Shown here: positions 16,296 to 23,846 of the stretch, one piece after another | How the letters are laid out: every line of letters starts with the position of its first letter | Numbering within the stretch: position 1 is the first letter of the stretch | Assembly: GCA_041676645.1 (NCBI GenBank) | Contig: JBAYRO010000003.1 | Span: forward strand, 40,214-104,213 | Direction: 5' to 3' | Source of the DNA: JAMLIN01 sp041676645 | GTDB lineage: Bacteria > Pseudomonadota > Gammaproteobacteria > Burkholderiales > Burkholderiaceae_E | Length of the DNA: 64,000 nucleotides | The notes under the pieces: generated by a model | The model's input: the letters and a program-made list of their open reading frames with translations, nothing else | Told to the model about the DNA's origin: nothing | Databases searched by the model: none | Program-made: the position numbers and the translations under genes

Positions 16296-17483
16296 ATGCC
16301 GCGCTGGCTTCTGCCCGAAAGCATTGCCGATGTGCTGCCCTCCGAGGCGCGGCGCATCGAGGAACTCCGCAGGTCGCTGCTCGACCTCTATCGTCGCTAC
16401 GGCTACGAACTCGTCATGCCGCCGCTGGTGGAGTACCTGAGTTCGCTGCTGACCGGGGCCGGTGCCACCCTCGAGACCCGGACCGCCCAGCTGGTCGACC
16501 AGCTCTCGGGACGCCGGCTGGGAGTGAGGGCGGACATGACGCCCCAGGTGGCCCGGATCGATGCCCATCTGCTGGGTCGCCGGGGGCCCAGCCGGCTGTG
16601 CTATGCCGGCCCGGTGCTGCATGCCCGGGCGGCCGACCAGCTGGCCTCGCGGGTTCCCTACCAGGTCGGCGCCGAACTCTACGGCCATGCGGATCTGGAA
16701 GCCGAGCTCGAGATCCTCGAGCTGATGCTGGCGTCGCTGCGGGCGGCCGGGCTGACCCGGCTGCGGGTCGACCTCTGCCACGCCGGTATCGTGCGCTCGC
16801 TGCTCGATCGGGCGCCGCAGCTCGATGCCGCCGCTGTCTACCGGATGATGGTGCAGAAGGACGTCGGCAGCCTGCGCGAGATCCTCGTCGGCACCGATCC
16901 GGCGATCGCGCAGGCCCTGCTCGAGCTGCCGTCCCTCTATGGTGCGGTCAACGGCACGGTCTCGGTCATCGACCGGGCCACCCGGGTGTTGCCCGACATC
17001 GACGGAATCGGCAGGGCGCTCGACGACCTGCGCCGGCTGGCGTCCTCGCCGCTGTGGCAGCGGCTCGAGGGGGTCGAGCTGGCAGTCGATCTTGCCGACC
17101 TGGCCGGCTACCATTACTACAGCGGCATCAGCTTTGCCGCCTATTCCCTCGACACCCCGGACCTGGTCGCCGCCAGCGCGGCGATCGCCCGCGGCGGGCG
17201 CTACGATGGCGTGGGCGAAGCTTTCGGCCGGGCACGCCCGGCGACCGGCTTCTCCCTGGAACTGCGTTCGCTGGCGGAACTGTCACCGGCGGCGCCGGCC
17301 TCGCCCGCGATCCGCGCGCCGTGGGCGGACGAGGCCAGTCTTCGCGACGCGATCGCGGCGCTGCGCGCGCAGGGGGAGGTGGTCATCGAAACGCTTCCCG
17401 GACATGAGCACGAGGAGCAGGAGTTCGCCTGCGACCGCGAGCTCGTCAGGCAGGACGGTAGCTGGACCGTCCGTTCATGTTGA
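16296..17483 (+). CDS. hisZ: ATP phosphoribosyltransferase regulatory subunit HisZ
   Basis: HisZ is a catalytically inactive HisRS paralogue that forms a hetero-octamer with short-form HisG in histidine biosynthesis. The 395-residue protein keeps the class II fold, with motif 2-like RADMTPQVARIDAH, YAGPVLHA and YYSGISFAAYS, but lacks the HisRS anticodon-binding domain and the LVRGLDYY signature. The ATG starts the conserved WLLPESIADVLPSEARR. It lies in the hflKC-DUF2065-hisZ-purA block, a known arrangement, and its 3' end abuts purA. It implies a short HisG elsewhere in the genome. Confidence 0.92.
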   Translation: MPRWLLPESIADVLPSEARRIEELRRSLLDLYRRYGYELVMPPLVEYLSSLLTGAGATLETRTAQLVDQLSGRRLGVRADMTPQVARIDAHLLGRRGPSRLCYAGPVLHARAADQLASRVPYQVGAELYGHADLEAELEILELMLASLRAAGLTRLRVDLCHAGIVRSLLDRAPQLDAAAVYRMMVQKDVGSLREILVGTDPAIAQALLELPSLYGAVNGTVSVIDRATRVLPDIDGIGRALDDLRRLASSPLWQRLEGVELAVDLADLAGYHYYSGISFAAYSLDTPDLVAASAAIARGGRYDGVGEAFGRARPATGFSLELRSLAELSPAAPASPAIRAPWADEASLRDAIAALRAQGEVVIETLPGHEHEEQEFACDRELVRQDGSWTVRSC

Positions 17484-17506
17484 TGGGAAAGGTTGACGAG
17501 AACGGG

Positions 17507-18799
17507 ATGGCAAAGAACGTCGTAATCATCGGCACGCAGTGGGGCGATGAGGGCAAGGGCAAGATCGTCGACTGGCTGACGGAGTCCGTCGCCGGCGTGG
17601 TCAGGTTCCAGGGCGGCCACAACGCGGGCCATACGCTCGTGATCGGCGGCCGGCGCCAGGTCCTGCGACTGATTCCGTCGGGCGTTCTGCGTCCCGACGT
17701 CACCTGCTACATCGGCAACGGTGTCGTGGTTTCGCCGACGGCGCTGCTGGGCGAGATCGACGAGCTGCGGGCGGGCGGCGTGGATGCCGCGAGCCGGCTG
17801 CGGATCAGCGGCACCTGCCCACTGATCCTGCCGTACCACGTCGCCATCGACCAGGCCCGCGAGGCCCGCAGCGGCACGGCCCGGATCGGCACCACCGGCC
17901 GCGGGATCGGTCCGGCCTACGAGGACAAGGTGGCGCGCCGGGCCCTGCGACTGCTCGACCTGCTCGATCCGGTGCGCTTTCGCGAGCGGATCGCCGAGGT
18001 CATGGACCTGCACAACTTCATCCTCGAGCGCTATCTCGGCGCCGCCGCCCTCGATGTCGACCAGGTCGCCGATGAAACGCTCGCGCTGGCGCCGCGGATC
18101 ATTCCCCTGATCGCGGATGTGCCGGCGCTGCTGGCCGAATCCATGGCTCGCGGCGAGAACCTGCTGTTCGAGGGCGCGCAGGGTGCGCTGCTCGACGTGG
18201 ACCACGGTACCTATCCCTTCGTGACGAGTTCCAACTGCCTCGCCGGCGCCGCGTCGGCCGGCTCCGGGGTCGGCCCCCAGGCACTGCACCGGGTGCTGGG
18301 CATCGTGAAGGCATACACCACGCGGGTCGGCTCGGGGCCGTTCCCAACCGAGCTCGACGACGAAATCGGCCGGGGCCTGGCCGAGCGGGGCAAGGAGTTC
18401 GGCTCGGTGACCGGGCGGCCGCGTCGCTGTGGCTGGTTCGATGCGGCGGCGCTCAAGCGGACCATCCAGCTCAATGGCGTCGACAGCCTCTGCCTGACCA
18501 AGCTCGATGTGCTCGACGGCATGCCGACGGTACGGATCTGCACCGCCTATGAGCTCGACGGCCGCCGGATCGATGCCTTGCCCTTCGGAGCCGACGATGT
18601 CGAGCGCTGCGTGCCGATCTACGAGGACCTGCCGGGCTGGTCGGAATCCACCGCCGGGCTGACCCGCTACGAGCAGCTGCCCGCCAACGCGAGGCGCTAT
18701 ATCGAGCGTTTCGCGGAGGTTGCCGGGGCTCCCATCGACATCGTCTCGACGGGCCCCGATCGCGACGAAACCATCATGATCCGCCATCCCTTCTCCTGA
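17507..18799 (+). CDS. purA: Adenylosuccinate synthetase
   Basis: PurA makes adenylosuccinate from IMP, aspartate and GTP, the first committed step to AMP. The 430-residue protein opens with AKNVVIIGTQWGDEGKGKIVD, containing the GTP-binding loop and catalytic Asp, and has GHNAGHT, GTTGRGIGPAYEDK and the late signature TRVGSGPFPTEL. ATG 17507 gives the usual start and length; ATG 17477 or 17483 would add up to ten residues and overlap hisZ. A purine phosphoribosyltransferase gene follows. Confidence 0.95.
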   Translation: MAKNVVIIGTQWGDEGKGKIVDWLTESVAGVVRFQGGHNAGHTLVIGGRRQVLRLIPSGVLRPDVTCYIGNGVVVSPTALLGEIDELRAGGVDAASRLRISGTCPLILPYHVAIDQAREARSGTARIGTTGRGIGPAYEDKVARRALRLLDLLDPVRFRERIAEVMDLHNFILERYLGAAALDVDQVADETLALAPRIIPLIADVPALLAESMARGENLLFEGAQGALLDVDHGTYPFVTSSNCLAGAASAGSGVGPQALHRVLGIVKAYTTRVGSGPFPTELDDEIGRGLAERGKEFGSVTGRPRRCGWFDAAALKRTIQLNGVDSLCLTKLDVLDGMPTVRICTAYELDGRRIDALPFGADDVERCVPIYEDLPGWSESTAGLTRYEQLPANARRYIERFAEVAGAPIDIVSTGPDRDETIMIRHPFS

Positions 18800-18818
18800 T
18801 CGGCAGGACCGCGGACCG

Positions 18819-19331
18819 ATGGGCGCGAAGGATCTGGAGGTCGACTGGGACGAATACCATCGTCTCGTCGAACGGCTGGCGCTGCAGATCCATGATTCGG
18901 GATGGCGCTTCGACGCGATCGTCTGCCTCGCCCGCGGCGGCCTGAGGGTGGGCGATATCCTGTCGCGGATCTTCGATCGACCGCTCGGGGTGATGTTCAC
19001 GAGCTCCTACCGGGCGCTGGCGGGCCGGGAGCAGGGCGCGATCCACATCGGCGAGCATCTCTGCTCGGCGACCGAGCTGCCCGGCACCCATTGGCTTCTG
19101 GTCGACGACCTGGTCGATTCCGGCCAGACGCTCGGCGAGATCCTGCGGATCCTGATGGCGCGTCATTCGCAGCTGCGCGAGGTGCGCAGCGCGGTCATCT
19201 GGCAGAAGGCCAGCTCGGTGACCCGGCCGGACTACGTCGTGGAATTCCTGGCCGACAATCCGTGGATTCGACAGCCTTTCGAGGTATACGACGGCCTGCG
19301 CCCCGATGCCCTGCGGGACCGGGTCGGTTGA
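18819..19331 (+). CDS. Hypoxanthine/xanthine-type purine phosphoribosyltransferase
   Basis: The 170-residue protein has a type I phosphoribosyltransferase core. The PRPP-binding signature LLVDDLVDSGQTL is near residue 93, preceded by a substrate-side segment DAIVCLARGGLRVGDIL, which carries the conserved ArgGly. Such short proteins beside purA are usually annotated as hypoxanthine phosphoribosyltransferases and would salvage purine bases to IMP/XMP/GMP, fitting the context. The exact base specificity cannot be read from the sequence. The gene ends 12 bases before the tRNA-Leu terminator, which may also stop its transcript. Confidence 0.82.
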   Translation: MGAKDLEVDWDEYHRLVERLALQIHDSGWRFDAIVCLARGGLRVGDILSRIFDRPLGVMFTSSYRALAGREQGAIHIGEHLCSATELPGTHWLLVDDLVDSGQTLGEILRILMARHSQLREVRSAVIWQKASSVTRPDYVVEFLADNPWIRQPFEVYDGLRPDALRDRVG

Positions 19332-19342
19332 GGCGCCCCACG

Positions 19343-19365
19343 AAAAAAGCCGGCTGGCGCCGGCT
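19343..19365 (-). terminator. Rho-independent terminator of tRNA-Leu
   Basis: On the minus strand a stem AGCCGGC/GCCGGCT with a four-base loop is followed by a run of six T (A run at 19343-19348 on the plus strand). It lies just after the tRNA-Leu 3' end. Confidence 0.85.
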
Positions 19366-19374
19366 TTCGGATGA

Positions 19375-19461
19375 TGGTGCCCAGAAGAGGACTCGAACCT
19401 CCACAGTGTTGCCACCGCTAGGACCTGAACCTAGTGCGTCTACCAATTCCGCCATCTGGGC
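19375..19461 (-). tRNA. tRNA-Leu(CAG)
   Basis: The 87-base gene encodes CCA. The acceptor stem GCCCAGA pairs with TCTGGGC, the T arm reads GGTTCGAGTCC, and a long class II variable arm is present. The anticodon loop TTCAGGT gives CAG, reading CUG leucine codons. A strong promoter lies upstream and a terminator downstream on the same strand, so it is an independent unit inserted between purA-side genes and rnr. Confidence 0.96.
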
Positions 19462-19504
19462 ACTGCGCGACGTGCCGTGGGGCAAGCCGCGCAGGAAAGG
19501 GCGA

Positions 19505-19532
19505 AGTTTAATGGTCTGTCCGATTTTGTCAA
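19505..19532 (-). promoter_or_regulatory. Sigma-70 promoter of tRNA-Leu
   Basis: On the minus strand a perfect TTGACA (-35) is separated by 16 bases from TAAACT (-10); transcription would start near 19498, about 37 bases before the mature tRNA 5' end. Confidence 0.8.
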
Positions 19533-19572
19533 CAAGCGCCGGGCCTGCTGGCCCGGCCTATGGAGGCGCGCG

Positions 19573-21972
19573 ATGAGTCGTCGCGAGAAGAACGGTCCGG
19601 GCGGTGGGCGGGACTCCGCACCGCCCAGTCGCGAGGCGATCCTGGCCTGCCTGCGCAAGGCGGACGTGCCCTTGACCGCCGCGGAGCTGATCGACCGCCT
19701 CGCGGTCCGGCCGGCACAGCGCGAACCGCTGGAGCGGCGGCTCGCCGCGATGGAGCGCGATGGACAACTCATGCCCAATCGCAAGGGCGTGCTGCTGCTC
19801 GCGTCGAAGCTGGACTTCATCGCCGGCCGGATCCAGGGGCATCGAGACGGCTTCGGCTTCCTGATTCGCGACGATGGCGAGTCCGACATGTTCCTGTCGC
19901 CGCGCCAGATGGCCAAGGCCATGCACGGCGACCGGGTGCTGGTCAAGGAGGTCGGCACCGACCACCGGGGTCGCGCCGAAGGCGCGATCGTGGAGGTCAC
20001 CGAGAGGGCCAACCAGGTGCTGGTGGGGCGCTTCCTCGACGAGCGTGGCGTCAATATCGTCGTGCCGGAGAACCAGCGGATCAAGCACGACATCCTGATC
20101 CCGCCGGGCGATGCCGCCGGCGCCCGGCATGGCCAGGTGGTCACCTGCGAGATCGTCGATCCACCCTCGGGCTACTCGCAACCGATAGGACGGATCGTCG
20201 AGGTGCTGGGCGAGATCGACGACCCCGGCATGGAGATCGAGATCGCGGTCCGCAAGTTCGATGTCCCGCATGAATTCTCCGGCGAGGCGCTGGAACAGGC
20301 GGCGGGCCTGCCCGAGACCGTCAGGCCGACCGATCTGCGCAGGCGCGTGGACCTGCGCGACATCGCCATGGTCACGATCGATGGCGAGGACGCGCGCGAT
20401 TTCGACGATGCGGTCTATTGCGAACGCATGGCCGATGCCGGCGCACGGCGAGGTGGCGCCTGGCGCCTGCTGGTCGCGATCGCCGATGTCTCCCATTACG
20501 TCCGCTCGGGGGACGCGATCGACGCCGATGCGCTCGACCGGAGCACCTCGGTCTACTTCCCGCGCAGGGTCATCCCGATGTTGCCGGAATCCCTGTCCAA
20601 CGGACTGTGCTCGCTCAATCCGGCGGTCGATCGCCTGACGCTCGTGTGCGACATGGTGATCGACGACAAGGGCAAGGTGCGCGGCTACCAGTTCTACGAG
20701 GCGGTGATCCATTCGGCGGCCAGGCTCACCTATACCGAGGTCTGGAATGCGCTGTCCGGCCAGCCGAGCGCATTGCCGGGCGCCATCCGCGAGCGGCTCG
20801 ACGCCCTGTACGGGCTCTTCCGGGCCCAGCTGGCCGCCCGGCGCGAGCGCGGAGCGATCGAGATCGATACCACCGAGACGAGCATCGTCTGCGATGAGGC
20901 GGGCCGGATCCTGCGCATCGAGCCCACGCATCGCAACGACGCCCACCGCCTCATCGAGGAATGCATGCTGGCGGCCAATACCTGCGCGGCCGACTTCATG
21001 CAGCGCCGCAAGCATGTGGCGCTGTACCGGGTCCATGAAGGCCCGACCCAGGACCGGCTCGCGACCCTGCGGGAGTTCCTGCGCGGCGTGGGGCTGTCGC
21101 TGGGCACGACCGAGGATCCGACACCAGCCGACTACGCCGCGCTGGCCCAGAAGATGCAAGGGCGGCCCGATGCCGAGCTGCTGCAGACGATGCTGCTGCG
21201 CTCGATGCAGCAGGCGATCTACACGCCCGACAATGTCGGGCATTTCGGGCTCGCCTACGAGGCGTACGCTCATTTCACCTCGCCGATCCGGCGTTACCCC
21301 GACCTGCTGACCCATCGAGTGATCAAGGCGCTGATTCGTGGCCGGCGCCATCGGATCTCCGACAAGCCGGCCCGGGGCAAGGCGGGCGAGGAAGCGGAGC
21401 GGGACGCATGGCAGGCGATGGGCATGGCCTGCTCGGCCAACGAGCGCCGCGCCGACGAGGCCTCGCGTGATGTCGAAGCCTGGCTCAAGTGCCAGTACAT
21501 GCGCGAGCGCGTCGGCGAACAGTTCTCGGGCCGGATCACGGGCGTGGCCCCGTTCGGCATCTTCGTCACGCTCGATACCCTGTTCGTCGAAGGCCTCGTG
21601 CATGTCTCGGAGCTCGGCGGGGAGTATTTCCAGTTCAACGAGGCCGGCCACGAACTGCGCGGCGAGCGTACCGGGCAGCGCTATCGCCTGACCGATCCGA
21701 TCGACGTCCAGGTCTCGCGGGTCGATCTCGAGGCGCGGCGCATCGAGTTCCGGCTGGTACCCCGGACCGGCTATCGCGAGCTCGTCGAGAAGCCGCGTCG
21801 TGGCGCCGCCGATGCGGCGGGCCGCCCCGCCCGCAAGGCGGCGTCGGCCAAGTCCGAAGCGGCGAAAAGCGCCCGGGCGGCGCGGCTCGCCGAACGACGC
21901 GGCAAGGGCAAGGCCGGCAAGGGCCGTGATGCCACCGCCAAGTCCGCCGGCAAGCGGGGCTCTCGCAAATGA
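19573..21972 (+). CDS. rnr: Ribonuclease R
   Basis: RNase R is a processive 3'-5' exoribonuclease that degrades structured RNA and takes part in rRNA/tmRNA quality control. The 799-residue protein has an N-terminal winged-helix region (about 15-75), two cold-shock-like domains, the RNB catalytic domain with GEDARDFDDAVY acidic residues and the HFTSPIRRYPDL signature, an S1 domain (FSGRITGVAPFGIFV) and a Lys/Arg/Ala-rich basic tail. GGAGG lies six bases before the ATG. The TGA overlaps the rlmB ATG, as in the usual rnr-rlmB pair. Confidence 0.96.
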   Translation: MSRREKNGPGGGRDSAPPSREAILACLRKADVPLTAAELIDRLAVRPAQREPLERRLAAMERDGQLMPNRKGVLLLASKLDFIAGRIQGHRDGFGFLIRDDGESDMFLSPRQMAKAMHGDRVLVKEVGTDHRGRAEGAIVEVTERANQVLVGRFLDERGVNIVVPENQRIKHDILIPPGDAAGARHGQVVTCEIVDPPSGYSQPIGRIVEVLGEIDDPGMEIEIAVRKFDVPHEFSGEALEQAAGLPETVRPTDLRRRVDLRDIAMVTIDGEDARDFDDAVYCERMADAGARRGGAWRLLVAIADVSHYVRSGDAIDADALDRSTSVYFPRRVIPMLPESLSNGLCSLNPAVDRLTLVCDMVIDDKGKVRGYQFYEAVIHSAARLTYTEVWNALSGQPSALPGAIRERLDALYGLFRAQLAARRERGAIEIDTTETSIVCDEAGRILRIEPTHRNDAHRLIEECMLAANTCAADFMQRRKHVALYRVHEGPTQDRLATLREFLRGVGLSLGTTEDPTPADYAALAQKMQGRPDAELLQTMLLRSMQQAIYTPDNVGHFGLAYEAYAHFTSPIRRYPDLLTHRVIKALIRGRRHRISDKPARGKAGEEAERDAWQAMGMACSANERRADEASRDVEAWLKCQYMRERVGEQFSGRITGVAPFGIFVTLDTLFVEGLVHVSELGGEYFQFNEAGHELRGERTGQRYRLTDPIDVQVSRVDLEARRIEFRLVPRTGYRELVEKPRRGAADAAGRPARKAASAKSEAAKSARAARLAERRGKGKAGKGRDATAKSAGKRGSRK

Positions 21973-22709
21973 TCGTCCATGGCTTTCATGCGGTTGGCGC
22001 GCGCATCCGCCGTGATCCGCAGAGCATCACCGAACTCTACGTCGATGCCGATCGCCAGGATGCCCGTATGCGCGACCTGCTCGGCATGGCCGAGCGGGCG
22101 GGCCTGCGCCCGATCGCGGTGGCCTCGCAGCGGCTCGACCGCCTCGGCGCGGGACGGCGCCACCAGGGGGTGGTCGCCATCGCCGAAGCGAGCCTGCCGG
22201 CGCTGGACCTCGAAACCCTGCTCGATCGCATCGAGGGGCCGGCGCGCCTGCTGGTACTCGACGGTGTCACCGATCCACGCAACCTCGGCGCCTGCCTGCG
22301 GGTCGCCGACGGCGCCGGGGCGCATGCCGTGATCGCGCCGAAGGACCACGCATCACCGCTCAACGATGCAGCGATCCAGACCGCCAGCGGCGCCGCCGAA
22401 TCGATGCCCTACATCATGGTGACCAATCTCTCTCGCGCGATCGATGCCATGCAGGAGAAGGGGGTCTGGGTGGTCGGTACCGACGACGAGGCCGAATCGG
22501 ATCTCTACGACGCCGATCTGCCCGATTCCATCGCCTGGGTCCTGGGCGCCGAGGGCAGGGGCTTGCGCCGCCTGACGCGCGAGCGCTGCGACCTGCTGGT
22601 TCGCATACCGATGGCCGGGGTCGTCAGCAGCCTGAACGTCGCGGTCGCCTGTGGCGTGGTGCTTTACGAAGGGCTCCGGCGCGCGCGGTCGCTGGCCTCG
22701 CCGCGCTGA
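21969..22709 (+). CDS. rlmB: 23S rRNA (guanosine-2251 2'-O)-methyltransferase RlmB
   Basis: This 246-residue SPOUT-class methyltransferase modifies G2251 of 23S rRNA. An N-terminal substrate-binding domain (HGFHAVGARI) precedes the knot motifs DPRNLGACLRVADGAGA, LGAEGRGLRRLTRERCD and IPMAGVVSSLNVAVA. It starts on the rnr stop (ATGA). Its last 46 bases overlap the 3' end of the oppositely oriented nuclease gene. Confidence 0.95.
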   Translation: MIVHGFHAVGARIRRDPQSITELYVDADRQDARMRDLLGMAERAGLRPIAVASQRLDRLGAGRRHQGVVAIAEASLPALDLETLLDRIEGPARLLVLDGVTDPRNLGACLRVADGAGAHAVIAPKDHASPLNDAAIQTASGAAESMPYIMVTNLSRAIDAMQEKGVWVVGTDDEAESDLYDADLPDSIAWVLGAEGRGLRRLTRERCDLLVRIPMAGVVSSLNVAVACGVVLYEGLRRARSLASPR

Positions 22710-23230
22710 TCCCGCTGTCCTGATCGATAACGCCAGGGCGCCTGTGCGGCGGGATCGCGCCACAGGCCGATACCGGCCTCGCGCGCCCGCGCCTCGGCGC
22801 GTTCGTAGGGTTTGCGCAGTTCCACCGGCAGGTCGCGACGATAGCGCCGGAAGTACCAGGCATGGCCGCCTTCGAGCATCGCCAGGCCGATGTCGCGCTC
22901 GTTGATGCCGACCCGCCCGACCAGCCGCCCGTAGCGATCCTTCTTGACCGGCACCACCCGGATCCGCTCGCCATCGATGAGTGCGGCGAGGGCCGCGCGC
23001 GATGCGTCGCCATGGGGCTGGCCTCGCTCCGGGGCGTCGATGGCCGACAGCCGGAGGCGTTCATTGCGGGTCTGGCCGCGCCGGCGGATGAGCAGGGAGT
23101 CACCATCCTGGACGCGCAGCACGATGGCCTCGAAGGCGAGCTTGCGATCGGCCGCTTCCTCGGCGGCGAATGTCGCCGGGACGCTCGCCGACAGCAGGAA
23201 GAAGAGCAAGGTGGAGAACAGGAGGCGCAT
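22664..23230 (-). CDS. Secreted thermonuclease-family (SNase-like) nuclease
   Basis: The 188-residue product has a cleavable signal peptide (RLLFSTLLFFLLSASVPATFAAE) followed by a staphylococcal-nuclease fold. Recognisable elements are the metal-site strand VLRVQDGDSLLIRR, RLSAIDAPERGQPHG and the loop VKKDRYGRLVGRV, which carry the family's acidic and Arg catalytic positions. It probably degrades nucleic acid in the periplasm or outside. I place the start at ATG 23230, where the signal begins; an upstream ATG (23287) would add 19 residues. The 3' end overlaps rlmB on the other strand. Confidence 0.88.
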   Translation of the reverse strand: MRLLFSTLLFFLLSASVPATFAAEEAADRKLAFEAIVLRVQDGDSLLIRRRGQTRNERLRLSAIDAPERGQPHGDASRAALAALIDGERIRVVPVKKDRYGRLVGRVGINERDIGLAMLEGGHAWYFRRYRRDLPVELRKPYERAEARAREAGIGLWRDPAAQAPWRYRSGQRDQRGEASDRARRSPS

Positions 23231-23320
23231 CGCGGCAGGGACGGGGAGTCGATCGGCAAGTCTGGCAAGCGGACCGACGCTTCGCAAGCCGTCCTTCGAC
23301 CGGTGCCGTCCCAGTGGCGC

Positions 23321-23346
23321 TCGGCCGCGCCTGCGAGCGCGGCCGA
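23321..23346. terminator. Perfect 10-bp GC hairpin downstream of the pilin operon
   Basis: TCGGCCGCGC (23321-23330) and GCGCGGCCGA (23337-23346) form a perfect stem with a six-base loop. It lies 34 bases beyond the end of the last pilin-operon gene and ahead of the nuclease gene, so it may terminate the operon, but there is no T run. Confidence 0.4.
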
Positions 23347-23379
23347 AGCAAGCAACAGCGGGCGTGGGGCCGTTTCCCT

Positions 23380-23844
23380 TCAGCGCACGCCGTCGGGAAG
23401 GCTGGCGGTGCTGATGAGGCGATCGGCCAGCGGATCGAAGTCGAGCGCGATCCGCTTGATCGAGGCGACCGGCTCGCCCCCGGCGATGGCCGGGGCGAAG
23501 CGGGCATGCCGGATCGTTGCGAAGAGCGTCTCGAGGGCCTCGTCGTCGAGGCCTTCGACCCGCCTCGCGGCCAGTCGCTCGAGCGTGCCGTCGGCTCGGA
23601 TGTGGATCACGAGTTCCAGGCTGGCGCGCTGCTGGCGCTCCATTGCGAAGTCCTCGAACCCGACCGGGGGGAAGGTGAAGCGCGCCGGTTCATCGGCCTG
23701 CCAGGCTTCGACATGACTGCCGCCGGCCGGTCCGCCGCCCTGCTGGCAGCCAGCCATGAGCGCGGTTGCCAGCAGGGCCGTGGCGAGCAGAGCGCCGGCT
23801 CGCGCCCCGGCACGGGGCGCGGCTGTCGCGTGTCGGCATGCCAT
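23380..23844 (-). CDS. Lipoprotein with TonB-C-like domain, last gene of the pilin operon
   Basis: The 154-residue product has a lipoprotein signal with lipobox LMAGC. The mature domain resembles the TonB C-terminal fold, seen in SLELVIHIRADGTLERLAARRVEGLDDEALETLF and the following SIKRIALDFDP strand. No transmembrane TonB box is present, so it is not a normal TonB. The pilY1 stop lies between a GTG (23850, overlapping as GTGA) and the ATG used here; either can be the start. Its position directly behind pilY1 suggests a role in pilus tip assembly or export, but that is inference and I know no characterised member in this place. Confidence 0.65.
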   Translation of the reverse strand: MACRHATAAPRAGARAGALLATALLATALMAGCQQGGGPAGGSHVEAWQADEPARFTFPPVGFEDFAMERQQRASLELVIHIRADGTLERLAARRVEGLDDEALETLFATIRHARFAPAIAGGEPVASIKRIALDFDPLADRLISTASLPDGVR

Positions 23845-23846
23845 GC

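Noticed and set aside
19558..21651. Long minus-strand open frame antisense to rnr
   Set aside because: A shadow of the strongly conserved RNase R gene with no recognisable domain.
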